The notes under the pieces: model-generated
Seen by the model: the letters and a program-made list of their open reading frames with translations, nothing else
Told to the model about the DNA's origin: nothing
Database searches by the model: none
Shown here: positions 7,982 to 14,942 of the stretch, piece after piece
Numbering within the stretch: the first letter of the stretch is position 1
Layout of the letters: each line of letters begins with the position of its first letter
Program-made: the position numbers and the translations under genes
NCBI GenBank assembly: GCA_023423065.1
Contig: JAFAGC010000044.1
Coordinates: 1-14,942, forward strand
Length of the DNA stretch: 14,942 bases
Direction of reading: 5' to 3'
From: Pseudomonadota bacterium
GTDB lineage: Bacteria > Pseudomonadota > Gammaproteobacteria > Steroidobacterales > Steroidobacteraceae

Positions 7982-9907
7982 TCAAAACTGCGGAGTAGAT
8001 GGATACCTCGACAGGACCTCACCCAATGCCTCCTCGAGGGGCCCCAAAAATGGCTCGAAGTGTTTCCAGTGATCGACACCTTCGCGAAAAATCGGCTGGC
8101 GAACCTGTTCCGAGCTCGCGGTACGCACTGCCCTGCGATTTTCGTGAAATCGCAAAACCGCCTCTTCGTAGGGCAAGCCGCAGTACGCGAGCAGCCGCCG
8201 GACCTCGCCTTCCGTGTCCTCGATCATGTTCTCGTAGAACACGCGGTGCACGCGCCCCGGCAACGCCTCGTCGAAATGGGCCATCAGCTCGACGTAATCG
8301 CGATAGTAACGGCCGATCTCGGCGAGGTCGTAGGAGAAGTTCTGGCCGCGCGCGAAGTGCTGCTTGAATCCCGAGAAGCAGCAGCCGAGGGGGTGGCGGC
8401 GCGCGTCGACGATCTTCGCGTTCGGCAGCATCAGGTGAATGAAACCGACGTGCGCGAAGTTGTTAGGCATCTTGTCGATGAAGAACGGCCGGCCGGTCTT
8501 GCGCTGGATGCGCGTCTGGCGGATGTAGCGCTCGCCGAGCGCGCGGATCTCGTCGGCGTCGAACTTCGCGAGCGCGCGTGGATAGGCGGCGCCCGGCTCG
8601 CGCGAGGTCCGGTTGCCCACCGCGCGCGCCAGCATCGCGACGTCGGGTAGCTCCATCGTGCCTTCCACCTGCGAGTGGGAGGCCAGGATCTGTTCGATGA
8701 GCGTCGAGCCGGACCTTGGAAGGCCGACGACGAAGATCGGATCGGGCGCATCGAAGCCCCAGCCCGCGCGGTCCGCGAAGAATCCGCGCGTGAACAGCTT
8801 CTTCGAGCGTTGCACGTGCGCGGCATTCTCGTCGGCGTCGTAGCGGATCTGTCCGCGGCGCAGCCGGTTCCCTTCCGCGTAGTGACGGAAGGAGTCCGCG
8901 TATTCGCCGGCATCCTCGTGCGCCTTGCCGAGCGAGAATTCGAAATGCAGGCGGTCGTCGGTAGTGAGGTCGGTGCGCGCGAGCTGCGCGCGCATGGCCT
9001 CGGCCTCTTCCGGCGTGAAGCGAAAGGTCTTGAGATTGGCGAGGCTCCAGTACGCCTCGCCGAGATGCGGCGCGAGCGCGAGGGTCCTGCGGTAGGCCTC
9101 GATGCTTTCGCCATTGCGGCCGGCCGTCTTGAGCGAGTGGCCGAGGCTCATCCACACCTTGGGCTGGTTCGGATAGTCCGCAAGCACCGCGCGGTATTCC
9201 TCGATGGAGGCCGCGTATTCGCCGATCCGGCCGAGGATCGCGGCCTTGAGGTTGCGGTAACCCGGATTGCGCGGCTCGGCGGCCAGCAGGCGCTCGACTT
9301 CGGCGAGCGCAGCTTCGGACTTGTGCTGCCGGTGCAGCACGGTCGCGTAGTTGTGGCGCGCGGCCGCGAAGCCGGGCGCGAGCTCGAGGCAGCGCGAGAG
9401 CAGGTTTTCCGCGTCGGAGTATCGGCCGATGCGCGCCGCGACCTCGGCGAGCATGCGGATCGCGGCGACGTCGGTCGGATGCCGCTTGAGGAATTCGCGC
9501 AGCGTGCCTTCCGCGTCCGGGATGCGGTTCTCGCACAGCGCGGTCGCGGCGAAGAGCAGATGCGGATCGCGGTTCGAGTGGCGAATGGATTCCGCGTACG
9601 CGGCATCCGCGGCCTCTTTCATCTCGAGCGCGGTGTAATGATCGCCGAGCGCGCGCCAGGCGTCCGGCAGCGCCGGGCGGTAACGCACCGCGCGTTTCAG
9701 CGCGGCGATCGCGTCTTCGCCCCGTCCCATCCGTCCGAGCGCGAGGCCGGACAATGCCAGCGCGTTGGGCTGGTCGGGAATGACCTTGAGTATTTCGTCC
9801 GCCTGTTCCGCCGCCGCCCGGGGATCGACATCGAGGAGTCGCGCGGCGTTCGCGAGCGCGACCTCGAGTGTCCCGGCGGCATTGCCGGATGGGGCGGCGG
9901 TGTTCAC
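7982..9907 (-). CDS. TPR-repeat sulfotransferase
   Basis: This is a 641-residue, two-part protein without a signal peptide. The first half (about 15-350) is a tetratricopeptide-repeat solenoid. Repeats show the pattern ALALSGLALGRMGRGEDAIA, KVWMSLGHSLKTAGRNGESI and EAYWSLANLKTF. The second half is a sulfotransferase. The 5'-phosphosulfate-binding loop reads VVGLPRSGSTLIEQIL (about 393-408). The later DARRHPLGCCFSGFKQHF (about 501-518) is the 3'-phosphate region with conserved Arg and Ser. Both imply PAPS as sulfate donor. The loop resembles tyrosylprotein sulfotransferases more than small-molecule ones, but the acceptor is unknown. The GTG at 9907 overlaps the stop of the peptidase gene as GTGA. 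A GTG at 9949 is the alternative start. Such genes are often found beside TonB receptors in proteobacteria, as here. Confidence 0.9.
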   Translation of the reverse strand: MNTAAPSGNAAGTLEVALANAARLLDVDPRAAAEQADEILKVIPDQPNALALSGLALGRMGRGEDAIAALKRAVRYRPALPDAWRALGDHYTALEMKEAADAAYAESIRHSNRDPHLLFAATALCENRIPDAEGTLREFLKRHPTDVAAIRMLAEVAARIGRYSDAENLLSRCLELAPGFAAARHNYATVLHRQHKSEAALAEVERLLAAEPRNPGYRNLKAAILGRIGEYAASIEEYRAVLADYPNQPKVWMSLGHSLKTAGRNGESIEAYRRTLALAPHLGEAYWSLANLKTFRFTPEEAEAMRAQLARTDLTTDDRLHFEFSLGKAHEDAGEYADSFRHYAEGNRLRRGQIRYDADENAAHVQRSKKLFTRGFFADRAGWGFDAPDPIFVVGLPRSGSTLIEQILASHSQVEGTMELPDVAMLARAVGNRTSREPGAAYPRALAKFDADEIRALGERYIRQTRIQRKTGRPFFIDKMPNNFAHVGFIHLMLPNAKIVDARRHPLGCCFSGFKQHFARGQNFSYDLAEIGRYYRDYVELMAHFDEALPGRVHRVFYENMIEDTEGEVRRLLAYCGLPYEEAVLRFHENRRAVRTASSEQVRQPIFREGVDHWKHFEPFLGPLEEALGEVLSRYPSTPQF

Positions 9908-11313
9908 GGGCGTTTGCGGGCGGAGAGATCCTTGATCAGTTCGTACCACATCGTCACGCCCTCGTAGAAAGACTTCACGGGGATGCGTTCGTCGAGGCCG
10001 TGCGCGAAGGAGTCCTTGTCACGGATGAAGGTCGGATCCACGCCGTAGGTCGGGATACCCCCCGCGCGGAACACGAGGCCGTCGGTCGCACCCGAGGCCT
10101 GCTGCGGGACCACCGGGACGCCGGGGTAATGCTTCTGCACGACGCGCGTGACAGCCGAGACCACGTCCGGCCGCAGCGGCGAGGCGTCGCTCGACATCGG
10201 CTCGTCGATGGTCGTCACTTCGACGTCGGCGCCGACGACGCGCGCGAGCTCGAGTCGCACGTCCTCGACCTTCACGCCCGGGAAGATGCGGCAGTTCACG
10301 ACGGCGGTGGCCCGCTGGGGCAAGGCGTTGTTGGCGTGTCCGCCGTCCAGCCGCGTCGCGACGCAGGTGGTGCGCGTCTGGCCGACGTACGCCGGGTTCG
10401 TGGCGAGCACCGCCGCGGCCGCTGCGTCGCGCGGATCGTCGGCGAAGCGGATCATCGCGGCGCCGAGTTCGCCCGGCGTGGTCTTGCCGGCCGCGCGCAG
10501 GCCCGCGATCGTCGTGTCGTTCCACATCACGGGGAAGCGGTACTGGCCGACCTCGACGAGCGCGGCGGCGAGATCGTAGATCGCGTTGTCGGTACGCGGC
10601 GTCGAGCTGTGACCGCCCGGATTGCGGGTAGTTAGCAGAAAGTCGGCGTAGGTCTTCTCGGCGGACTGCAGCGCGAAGTACAGCGGCTTGCCGGTCTCGT
10701 CGTCGAGCGTGCCGCCGCCGCCGTCCGAGTTGAGCGCGTATTCGGCGTCGATGAGCGGGCGGTGGTCGCGCACCATCGCGACGGTGGTCGCCTGCGAGGT
10801 CTCCTCGTCGCCGCTGAAGTAGATGATGAGATCGCGCTTGGGCACGTACTTCTCGGCCTTGAGACGCAGGAACACCGCCGACAGCTGGGAAATGCCCTGC
10901 TTCACGTCATACGTGCCGCGGCCGTAGAAGAAGCCGTTCTCCTCGACGAGCGTGAACGGATCGCGCTGCCAGTCCGCCGGCTTCGCCTCCACGACGTCCA
11001 TGTGCGCGAGGAACAGGATCGGCTTGCCGCCCGTGCCGTCGCCGCGATAACGCACGACCAGCGTCGCGGTCTTGTCGCCCGGCCGGTCGAACGGCACGAC
11101 CTTGACGTCTTCGGCGGGAAAACCGCCGGCGCGAAATTCGCCGGCGAGGTATTCGGCCATCGCCGGGACCTGGTCCTTGCCGAGCACGGTCTGGAACGCG
11201 ACGGTCTTCGCGAGAATCTCGCGCGCCTTGGCGTCAGCGGGGCCCGGTTTGTCGGCAGCGACGACGGCTGCGGAAATGGAGAGAAGGAATACGGCGAGGA
11301 TGTTCTTGTGCAT
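9904..11313 (-). CDS. Secreted M20-family metallopeptidase
   Basis: This is a 469-residue zinc hydrolase of the ArgE/DapE/carboxypeptidase G2 clan, expected to cut dipeptides or N-acyl amino acids. The signal peptide MHKNILAVFLLSISAAVVAA (cleavage near 20) sends it to the periplasm. All metal and catalytic residues are visible: His104-x-Asp106 in LFLAHMDVVEA, bridging Asp136 in GRGTYDVKQG, general base Glu170 and ligand Glu171 in FSGDEET, Asp197 in LNSDGGGG, and His438 in DSFAHGLDE. The dimerisation lid, with GGHSSTPR near 233-240, is intact. An in-frame ATG at 11340 forms an ATGA overlap with the preceding gene and has AAGG in front. It would add nine residues before the signal peptide and is nearly as plausible. 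The downstream gene overlaps by GTGA. Confidence 0.9.
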   Translation of the reverse strand: MHKNILAVFLLSISAAVVAADKPGPADAKAREILAKTVAFQTVLGKDQVPAMAEYLAGEFRAGGFPAEDVKVVPFDRPGDKTATLVVRYRGDGTGGKPILFLAHMDVVEAKPADWQRDPFTLVEENGFFYGRGTYDVKQGISQLSAVFLRLKAEKYVPKRDLIIYFSGDEETSQATTVAMVRDHRPLIDAEYALNSDGGGGTLDDETGKPLYFALQSAEKTYADFLLTTRNPGGHSSTPRTDNAIYDLAAALVEVGQYRFPVMWNDTTIAGLRAAGKTTPGELGAAMIRFADDPRDAAAAAVLATNPAYVGQTRTTCVATRLDGGHANNALPQRATAVVNCRIFPGVKVEDVRLELARVVGADVEVTTIDEPMSSDASPLRPDVVSAVTRVVQKHYPGVPVVPQQASGATDGLVFRAGGIPTYGVDPTFIRDKDSFAHGLDERIPVKSFYEGVTMWYELIKDLSARKRP

Positions 11314-11336
11314 CGATGACCCCGTTTCGAATGGGC

Positions 11337-11852
11337 TCATCTTAGCCTTGCTTTGATGATTCCGTGCGCCGTGAACACCGCGATGAACGGCAGGAACGAG
11401 GACAGCAGTCGATGACCGATGAAGAACGTGGAGACGGCGGCCGCGATCAGGGTGATCCCGAGGAGCAGCCATGACGCCCGGCGCACCGTGCGCGGGTCGG
11501 CGTCGAGCCCGATGTAGCCGCGCCTGTCGAACAAGGTGAACCAGACGCCGGTGGCGAGGACCCAGTACATCATGGCCGTGCCCTCGAGCCGGCCGTATTC
11601 GGCGTTGATCCACGGCCAGCGCGTCAGCAGGCCGAGGGTGCCGCTCACGAAGTACAGCGCGATGCCGAGATAGATCCGGTTGAGGATCGCGCCGCGGCGC
11701 ACGAGCAAGGTCGTGCCGAAAAAAGCAAGCGCCGTCGCCGTGTAATAAGGCAGGCGCCATTCGACCTGCTCGCGCGGATTCGCGATCGCCATGTAAAGCA
11801 GGAAAACCGCGAGCGGCATCGCTTCCACGGCACGCAAGGCGAAGGCCCGCAT
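11337..11852 (-). CDS. Multi-pass inner-membrane protein of unknown function
   Basis: This 171-residue protein is mostly hydrophobic, with about six likely membrane segments. They lie near AMPLAVFLLYMAIA, YYTATALAFFGTTLLV, IYLGIALYFVSGTLGLL, AMMYWVLATGVWFTLF, WLLLGITLIAAAVSTFFI and LLSSFLPFIAVFTAHGII. Basic residues mark several loops (RRGA, RTVRRA). I do not recognise a family, although small six-helix proteins of this kind are common in proteobacteria. It is the first gene of the minus-strand cluster, and its TGA stop touches the possible ATGA start of the peptidase gene. The start is set at the ATG at 11852, which shares CATG with the methyltransferase start on the other strand. ATG 11870 is an alternative. 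No ribosome binding site is clear, so its start and promoter are uncertain. Confidence 0.72.
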   Translation of the reverse strand: MRAFALRAVEAMPLAVFLLYMAIANPREQVEWRLPYYTATALAFFGTTLLVRRGAILNRIYLGIALYFVSGTLGLLTRWPWINAEYGRLEGTAMMYWVLATGVWFTLFDRRGYIGLDADPRTVRRASWLLLGITLIAAAVSTFFIGHRLLSSFLPFIAVFTAHGIIKARLR

Positions 11853-12576
11853 GGAATATGATCTGCTCATGGAATCGACGGCACCCGACTGGGTCTCCGA
11901 AACGCGCTTCGGTAAATGGTTTCTCTCCACGGAGACCTGGTTTCGTTATGTGCTTTCACAGGCGGTTTCCGACCTGCGAGCGCTCGCGGGTCCGGACCTG
12001 CCTGGATCGTTCAACCGTCTCATGGACATCGGCTGCGGGCAAGGACTCGCCTTCCAGCTCGTGGAGAAACATTTTTCGCCGCGCGCCATCGTCGGCGTCG
12101 ACGTGGACCCACGCATGGCGGCAGTGGCGCGGAAGACGGCCCAGGGCTGCAAGGTTCCGGTCGAGGTACGCGTCGGTTCGGTCACGAGGCTCGATCTGCC
12201 CGATGCATCGGTGGACGCAATCCTGTGCCACCAGCTCATTCATCACGTCGCGAATCAGCAGGGCGCGCTGCGCGAGCTGCACCGCGTGCTCGCACCGGGC
12301 GGCTATCTGTTCCTGTCCGAATCCTGCGAGTCGTTCATCAATACTTGGACGGTGCGCTGGTTCTTCCGGCACCCGGAGGGCGTGCAGCGCCCCGCGGAAG
12401 GTTACGTGAAGTTAGTGCGCGAAGCGGGGTTCGAGGTCCAAGAGCGGCATATCCATACCTCCACGCCGTGGTGGTCGCTGTGGGATTTCGGCATGACCCG
12501 CCGTCTCGGACTCGTGCGCTCCGCCCCTCTCCCCACCGAACTGCTGCTGGTCGCGCGGAAATGGGGACATTCCTGA
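11851..12576 (+). CDS. Class I SAM-dependent methyltransferase
   Basis: This is a 241-residue cytoplasmic methyltransferase. Motif I reads LMDIGCGQG (57-65). The acidic end of strand 2 is VGVDVDPRM (81-89). Motif IV lies in LCHQLIHHV (125-133), and the post-motif segment is ELHRVLAPGGYLFLSES (142-158). This order is the Methyltransf_11/25 pattern. The acceptor is unknown. Residues 203-230 carry aromatic TPWWSLWDFG, which could shape a substrate pocket. The ATG at 11851 has GAAGG in front; an ATG at 11869 is the alternative. The final residues KWGHS and the stop codon lie inside the nested inverted repeat that follows, so the C-terminal tail is probably acquired. It is divergent from the membrane protein gene with no spacer. 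Confidence 0.87.
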   Translation: MEYDLLMESTAPDWVSETRFGKWFLSTETWFRYVLSQAVSDLRALAGPDLPGSFNRLMDIGCGQGLAFQLVEKHFSPRAIVGVDVDPRMAAVARKTAQGCKVPVEVRVGSVTRLDLPDASVDAILCHQLIHHVANQQGALRELHRVLAPGGYLFLSESCESFINTWTVRWFFRHPEGVQRPAEGYVKLVREAGFEVQERHIHTSTPWWSLWDFGMTRRLGLVRSAPLPTELLLVARKWGHS

Positions 12577-12676
12577 TTTCCAGGAAACGGGGACAGACCT
12601 GAGGGGGAATCGACGATTCAGGCTTCGGGCGGCAGGCCTGTCCCCTTTTGCTAGGAAATAGGGAATGTCCCCATTA
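12557..12676. repeat. Nested inverted repeat (REP/MITE-like element)
   Basis: Two nested arm pairs are visible. The outer arms AATGGGGACATTCC (12560-12573) and GGAATGTCCCCATT (12662-12675) are a 14-base perfect inverted pair. The inner arms AAACGGGGACAGACCT (12585-12600) and AGGCCTGTCCCCTTTT (12634-12649) pair at 14 of 16 positions. Both arms share the core GGGGACA. The loop holds a third palindrome, GAATCG-A-CGATTC (12607-12619). From general knowledge, GGGGACA-type palindromes are scattered through many gammaproteobacterial genomes and are linked to REP-associated (Y1/RAYT) transposases. No transposase lies in the window. Transcribed, it would form a long hairpin and might stop transcription into the pspA gene or protect the upstream mRNA. 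It encodes the last five residues and the stop of the methyltransferase. Confidence 0.82.
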
Positions 12677-12723
12677 TTCTTGCGGCACGCCGCGCCCCTG
12701 CGTGGCGGTCTCGGAGGGCAAAG

Positions 12724-13488
12724 ATGTTCGGTCGCATCGCCAACCTGTTCAAAGGGTTCCTGTCACTGTTCGTTTCCGGCATCGAACGCCGCAATCCCGA
12801 GGCGCTGCTCGAGCTCGAGCAGGAAAACCTTCGCAAGCAGATAGGAAACTTCAATCAGGGCCTCGCCTCCCACGCCGGTCTTTCCGAGCGGCTCATGAGC
12901 CAGGTCCGCAAGCTCGAAGCCGAGCAGCGCGACCTGCGCGCCAAGACCACGGCGCACGTGCGCGCCGGCAACAATTCCGCCGCCGGCCAATATGCGTTGC
13001 GGCTGCAGTCCGTCGAACAGCAGCTCGCCGAGAACCGCACCCAGCTCGAGGCCGCCGAGACGACTTACAAGAACCTCGTGAAGGCCCGCGACGTCGCCGT
13101 CCAGACCGCGCGCGCGAAGATCGAAAGCCTGAAGGGCGCGATCAACGACATGCGCATGAAGCAGGCCATGGCCGAGATCCACGAGATGAGCGCCGGCATG
13201 ATCACGAACATCGGCGGCTCCGGGGACACCTTGAACCGCCTGCACGAGATGGTCGAAGAGGAGCGCAACAAGGCCGCCGGACGCGCCCGGGTCGCGCGCG
13301 ACGCGGTCGACATGAGCCAGGTCGAGCTCAAGGAAGCCGAGATGAACGCGCTCGCCGAGCAGGCGCTCGCGGACTTCGCCGCGCGCGAGGGCATCTCGAT
13401 CAAGGGCGCCGCGGCGCCGGAGTCGGCGGAGCGTTCGATGGGCGCCACCGAGAAGCCCCCTTCTTCCGAAAACCAGGGCCAGGGCTGA
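12724..13488 (+). CDS. PspA/IM30 family membrane-stress protein
   Basis: This 254-residue member of the PspA/Vipp1 family belongs to the ESCRT-III superfamily. The N-terminus MFGRIANLFKGFLSLFVSGI is an amphipathic membrane-binding helix 0. Residues 25-160 are almost wholly helical and rich in Gln, Glu, Ala and Lys. They include LLELEQENLRKQI (28-40), SVEQQLAENRTQLEAAE (96-112) and IESLKGAINDMRMKQAMAEI (133-152), typical of PspA coiled coils. A short linker GGSGD (164-168) separates the last helical region, and a disordered tail of Glu, Ser, Pro and Gly follows residue 229. It probably coats the inner membrane under envelope stress. GGAGG at 12713-12717 precedes the ATG. No PspF, PspB or PspC is nearby and no clear sigma-54 site was found, so classical psp control is not supported. 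An AAA ATPase follows after 46 bases. Confidence 0.9.
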   Translation: MFGRIANLFKGFLSLFVSGIERRNPEALLELEQENLRKQIGNFNQGLASHAGLSERLMSQVRKLEAEQRDLRAKTTAHVRAGNNSAAGQYALRLQSVEQQLAENRTQLEAAETTYKNLVKARDVAVQTARAKIESLKGAINDMRMKQAMAEIHEMSAGMITNIGGSGDTLNRLHEMVEEERNKAAGRARVARDAVDMSQVELKEAEMNALAEQALADFAAREGISIKGAAAPESAERSMGATEKPPSSENQGQG

Positions 13489-13534
13489 CCCGGACGTTGG
13501 TAGTTAGCCAGCCCGCGCCGCCGGAAGCCTGACG

Positions 13535-14942
13535 GTGCCCGCTCCCGCGAACGCTCCCGCCTGGGCCGCCGAACTCGCGCTCGCCTACGAGAGCGGCGCG
13601 TCGAACCAGTTCATCCTGTTCGGCAACGTGCACGACCGCCTCCCGGTGGGCGGGGGTCTCGTCAATCTCGCCGACTACCTCGAGAACACGCTGCTCGCGG
13701 GCTTCGACGTCGTGTTGTCGTACGACCTCGGCGGCGGCCTGCTGTTCGAGCGCGGCGGCAACGTCGTCGAGAAATGGCAGGGCGCCGAGCTGCGCAACCG
13801 CATGCGCGAGCCGTTGCAGGCGATCCAGTGGATAGGCAGCTACCTGCGCTACCTCGGCAATCTGCGCGTACTCGGCAGCAAGGAACGCATCCCGAACGTG
13901 GCCGTGATCCTGCGCGGCGGCGATCACATCGTGCCCGCGGACGGCTCGGGTTTCGAGCATGGCAGCCTCACGAGCATGTTGCGCGCCTGGGCGAGCGAAT
14001 CGCCCTTCCGCGACCTGCCCTTCGCGAGCATCCTCATCGCGGACAACCTCAACGACGTCGAGCCGCAGATCGCGACGGCCGCGCACGCCACGCGCATCCG
14101 CGTGCCGCTGCCCGACGCGGCCTCGCTCGAACGCACGCTCGACATCCTCGCGCGCGGCTCGCCGAAGGCGTTCGCGCCCGGCGCGAAACTCGCCGAACTC
14201 GCCGGTGCGCTCGCGGGCGTCACGGTGTCGAGCCTCGAAAGCCTGGTGAAGACCCGCCACCACGAAGGCAAAACGATCGGCGATACCGACCTGTCGCGCA
14301 TCAAGAAGGAACTGGTCGAGCGCGACTCCGCCGGCCTCATCGAATTCATCGACCCGAAGCGCTCGCTCGAGGACTACCACGGGCAGGAAGCGCTCAAGAC
14401 CTGGCTGCGCCAGGACATCGCGCTGTGGCGCGCGGGCGATCTCAAGGCCCTGCCGATGGGCTATCTACTGTGCGGCCCGGTCGGCACCGGCAAGACCTTC
14501 CTGGTCGAATGTCTCGCGGGCGAAGCCGGCGTGCCCGTGGTCAAGCTCAAGAATTTCCGCGACCGCTGGGTGGGATCCTCCGAGGGCAATCTCGAGAAGA
14601 TCTTCCGGCTCATCCGCGCGCTCGGCCGCTGCATGGTGTTCATCGACGAGGCCGACCAGACGCTCGGCAAGCGCGACTCCGGCGCCAACGACTCGGGCCT
14701 GTCGGGCCGCATCTATTCAATGATCGCGCAGGAGATGTCGGACAGCGGCAATCGCGGCCGCGTGTTGTGGATACTGGCCTCTTCGCGCCCCGATCTCATC
14801 GAGGTCGATCTGAAGCGTCCCGGCCGTGTCGACGTGAAAGTGCCGCTGCTGCCGACCAGCACGCCGGCCGAGAGCGCCCAACTGATCGGCGCGCACGCGA
14901 AACGTTACGGCCACGCCCTGGAACCCCCCGACATAGCCCCCC
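13535..14942 (+). CDS. Ycf46-like tandem AAA ATPase (3' end beyond window)
   Basis: The frame is open from the GTG at 13535 to the window edge (469 codons). An in-frame TAG at 13505 and the absence of other start codons fix the start. The first domain (about 1-215) resembles a degenerate AAA module. It has a core strand VAVILRGGDHIVP in Walker-B position but no Walker A. A helical linker follows (ELAGALAGVTVSSLESLVKT). The second domain is an active AAA unit: SLEDYHGQEALKTWL leads to Walker A GPVGTGKT (314-321), pore-like FRDRWVGSSEGNLEKIF, Walker B MVFIDEAD (about 367-374), and RPGRVD arginine fingers in the second region of homology. This order matches Ycf46-type ATPases. It is probably co-transcribed with pspA (46-base gap). 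The exact substrate is unknown. The C-terminal lid is cut off. Confidence 0.85.
   Translation, partial: MPAPANAPAWAAELALAYESGASNQFILFGNVHDRLPVGGGLVNLADYLENTLLAGFDVVLSYDLGGGLLFERGGNVVEKWQGAELRNRMREPLQAIQWIGSYLRYLGNLRVLGSKERIPNVAVILRGGDHIVPADGSGFEHGSLTSMLRAWASESPFRDLPFASILIADNLNDVEPQIATAAHATRIRVPLPDAASLERTLDILARGSPKAFAPGAKLAELAGALAGVTVSSLESLVKTRHHEGKTIGDTDLSRIKKELVERDSAGLIEFIDPKRSLEDYHGQEALKTWLRQDIALWRAGDLKALPMGYLLCGPVGTGKTFLVECLAGEAGVPVVKLKNFRDRWVGSSEGNLEKIFRLIRALGRCMVFIDEADQTLGKRDSGANDSGLSGRIYSMIAQEMSDSGNRGRVLWILASSRPDLIEVDLKRPGRVDVKVPLLPTSTPAESAQLIGAHAKRYGHALEPPDIAP

Noticed and set aside
6672..8072. Long plus-strand open frame opposite the TonB receptor
   Set aside because: The translation is Arg/Val/Ala-rich with no domain motif. 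It is the GC-rich antisense shadow of the receptor gene, whose signal peptide, plug and terminal Phe are all clear.
8675..9967. Long plus-strand open frame opposite the TPR-sulfotransferase
   Set aside because: Low-complexity Arg/Ala/Glu-rich product without recognisable motifs; the minus strand has clear TPR and PAPS motifs.
12682..12701. Sigma-54-like promoter (GGCAC then TGC) before pspA
   Set aside because: The spacing between GG (12684-12685) and GC (12700-12701) is 14 bases, not the required 10, so it does not fit the -24/-12 consensus.

Overview
The window is 14.9 kb of GC-rich, densely coding bacterial chromosome. Outer-membrane TonB receptor biology, a SthA-type soluble transhydrogenase, a TPR-sulfotransferase and a GGGGACA-type nested palindrome point to a gammaproteobacterium, perhaps near Steroidobacteraceae or Xanthomonadales. 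That placement is inference from gene content, not a computed phylogeny. No rRNA, tRNA, CRISPR array, transposase or phage gene was seen. The longest gene-free stretch is about 147 bases (12577-12723), and most of it is a nested inverted repeat.

Layout. (1) 105-1717, plus strand: a YCII/DGPF-domain protein, a VOC (glyoxalase-fold) protein and an alpha/beta hydrolase, closely spaced and probably co-transcribed. (2) 1831-4169, plus strand: an HDOD-domain protein joined by a GTGA overlap to a pyridine nucleotide transhydrogenase (sthA). (3) 4166-11852, minus strand: six genes. In transcription order they are a multi-pass membrane protein, a secreted M20 metallopeptidase, a TPR-sulfotransferase, a TonB-dependent receptor, a DUF1348/NTF2-like protein and an exported DUF1444 protein. 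Junctions are overlapping or nearly so, except for 56 bases before the receptor. The last gene meets sthA tail to tail, and both stop codons lie in one CTAG. (4) 11851-12576, plus strand: a class I methyltransferase whose start lies back to back with the membrane protein start. Its last codons lie inside the nested inverted repeat at about 12557-12676. (5) 12724 to the window end, plus strand: a PspA/IM30 protein followed by a Ycf46-like tandem AAA ATPase that runs off the edge.

How the genes may work together. The minus-strand cluster looks like an envelope uptake and processing unit. The receptor would import an unknown ligand and the periplasmic M20 enzyme would hydrolyse amide or peptide bonds. 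The cytoplasmic sulfotransferase would sulfate something still unidentified. The right end pairs an ESCRT-III-superfamily membrane-remodelling protein (PspA) with an AAA ATPase. That resembles ESCRT-III/Vps4 logic and is the most interesting lead here. The HDOD-sthA pair suggests a link between signalling and NADPH/NADH balance.
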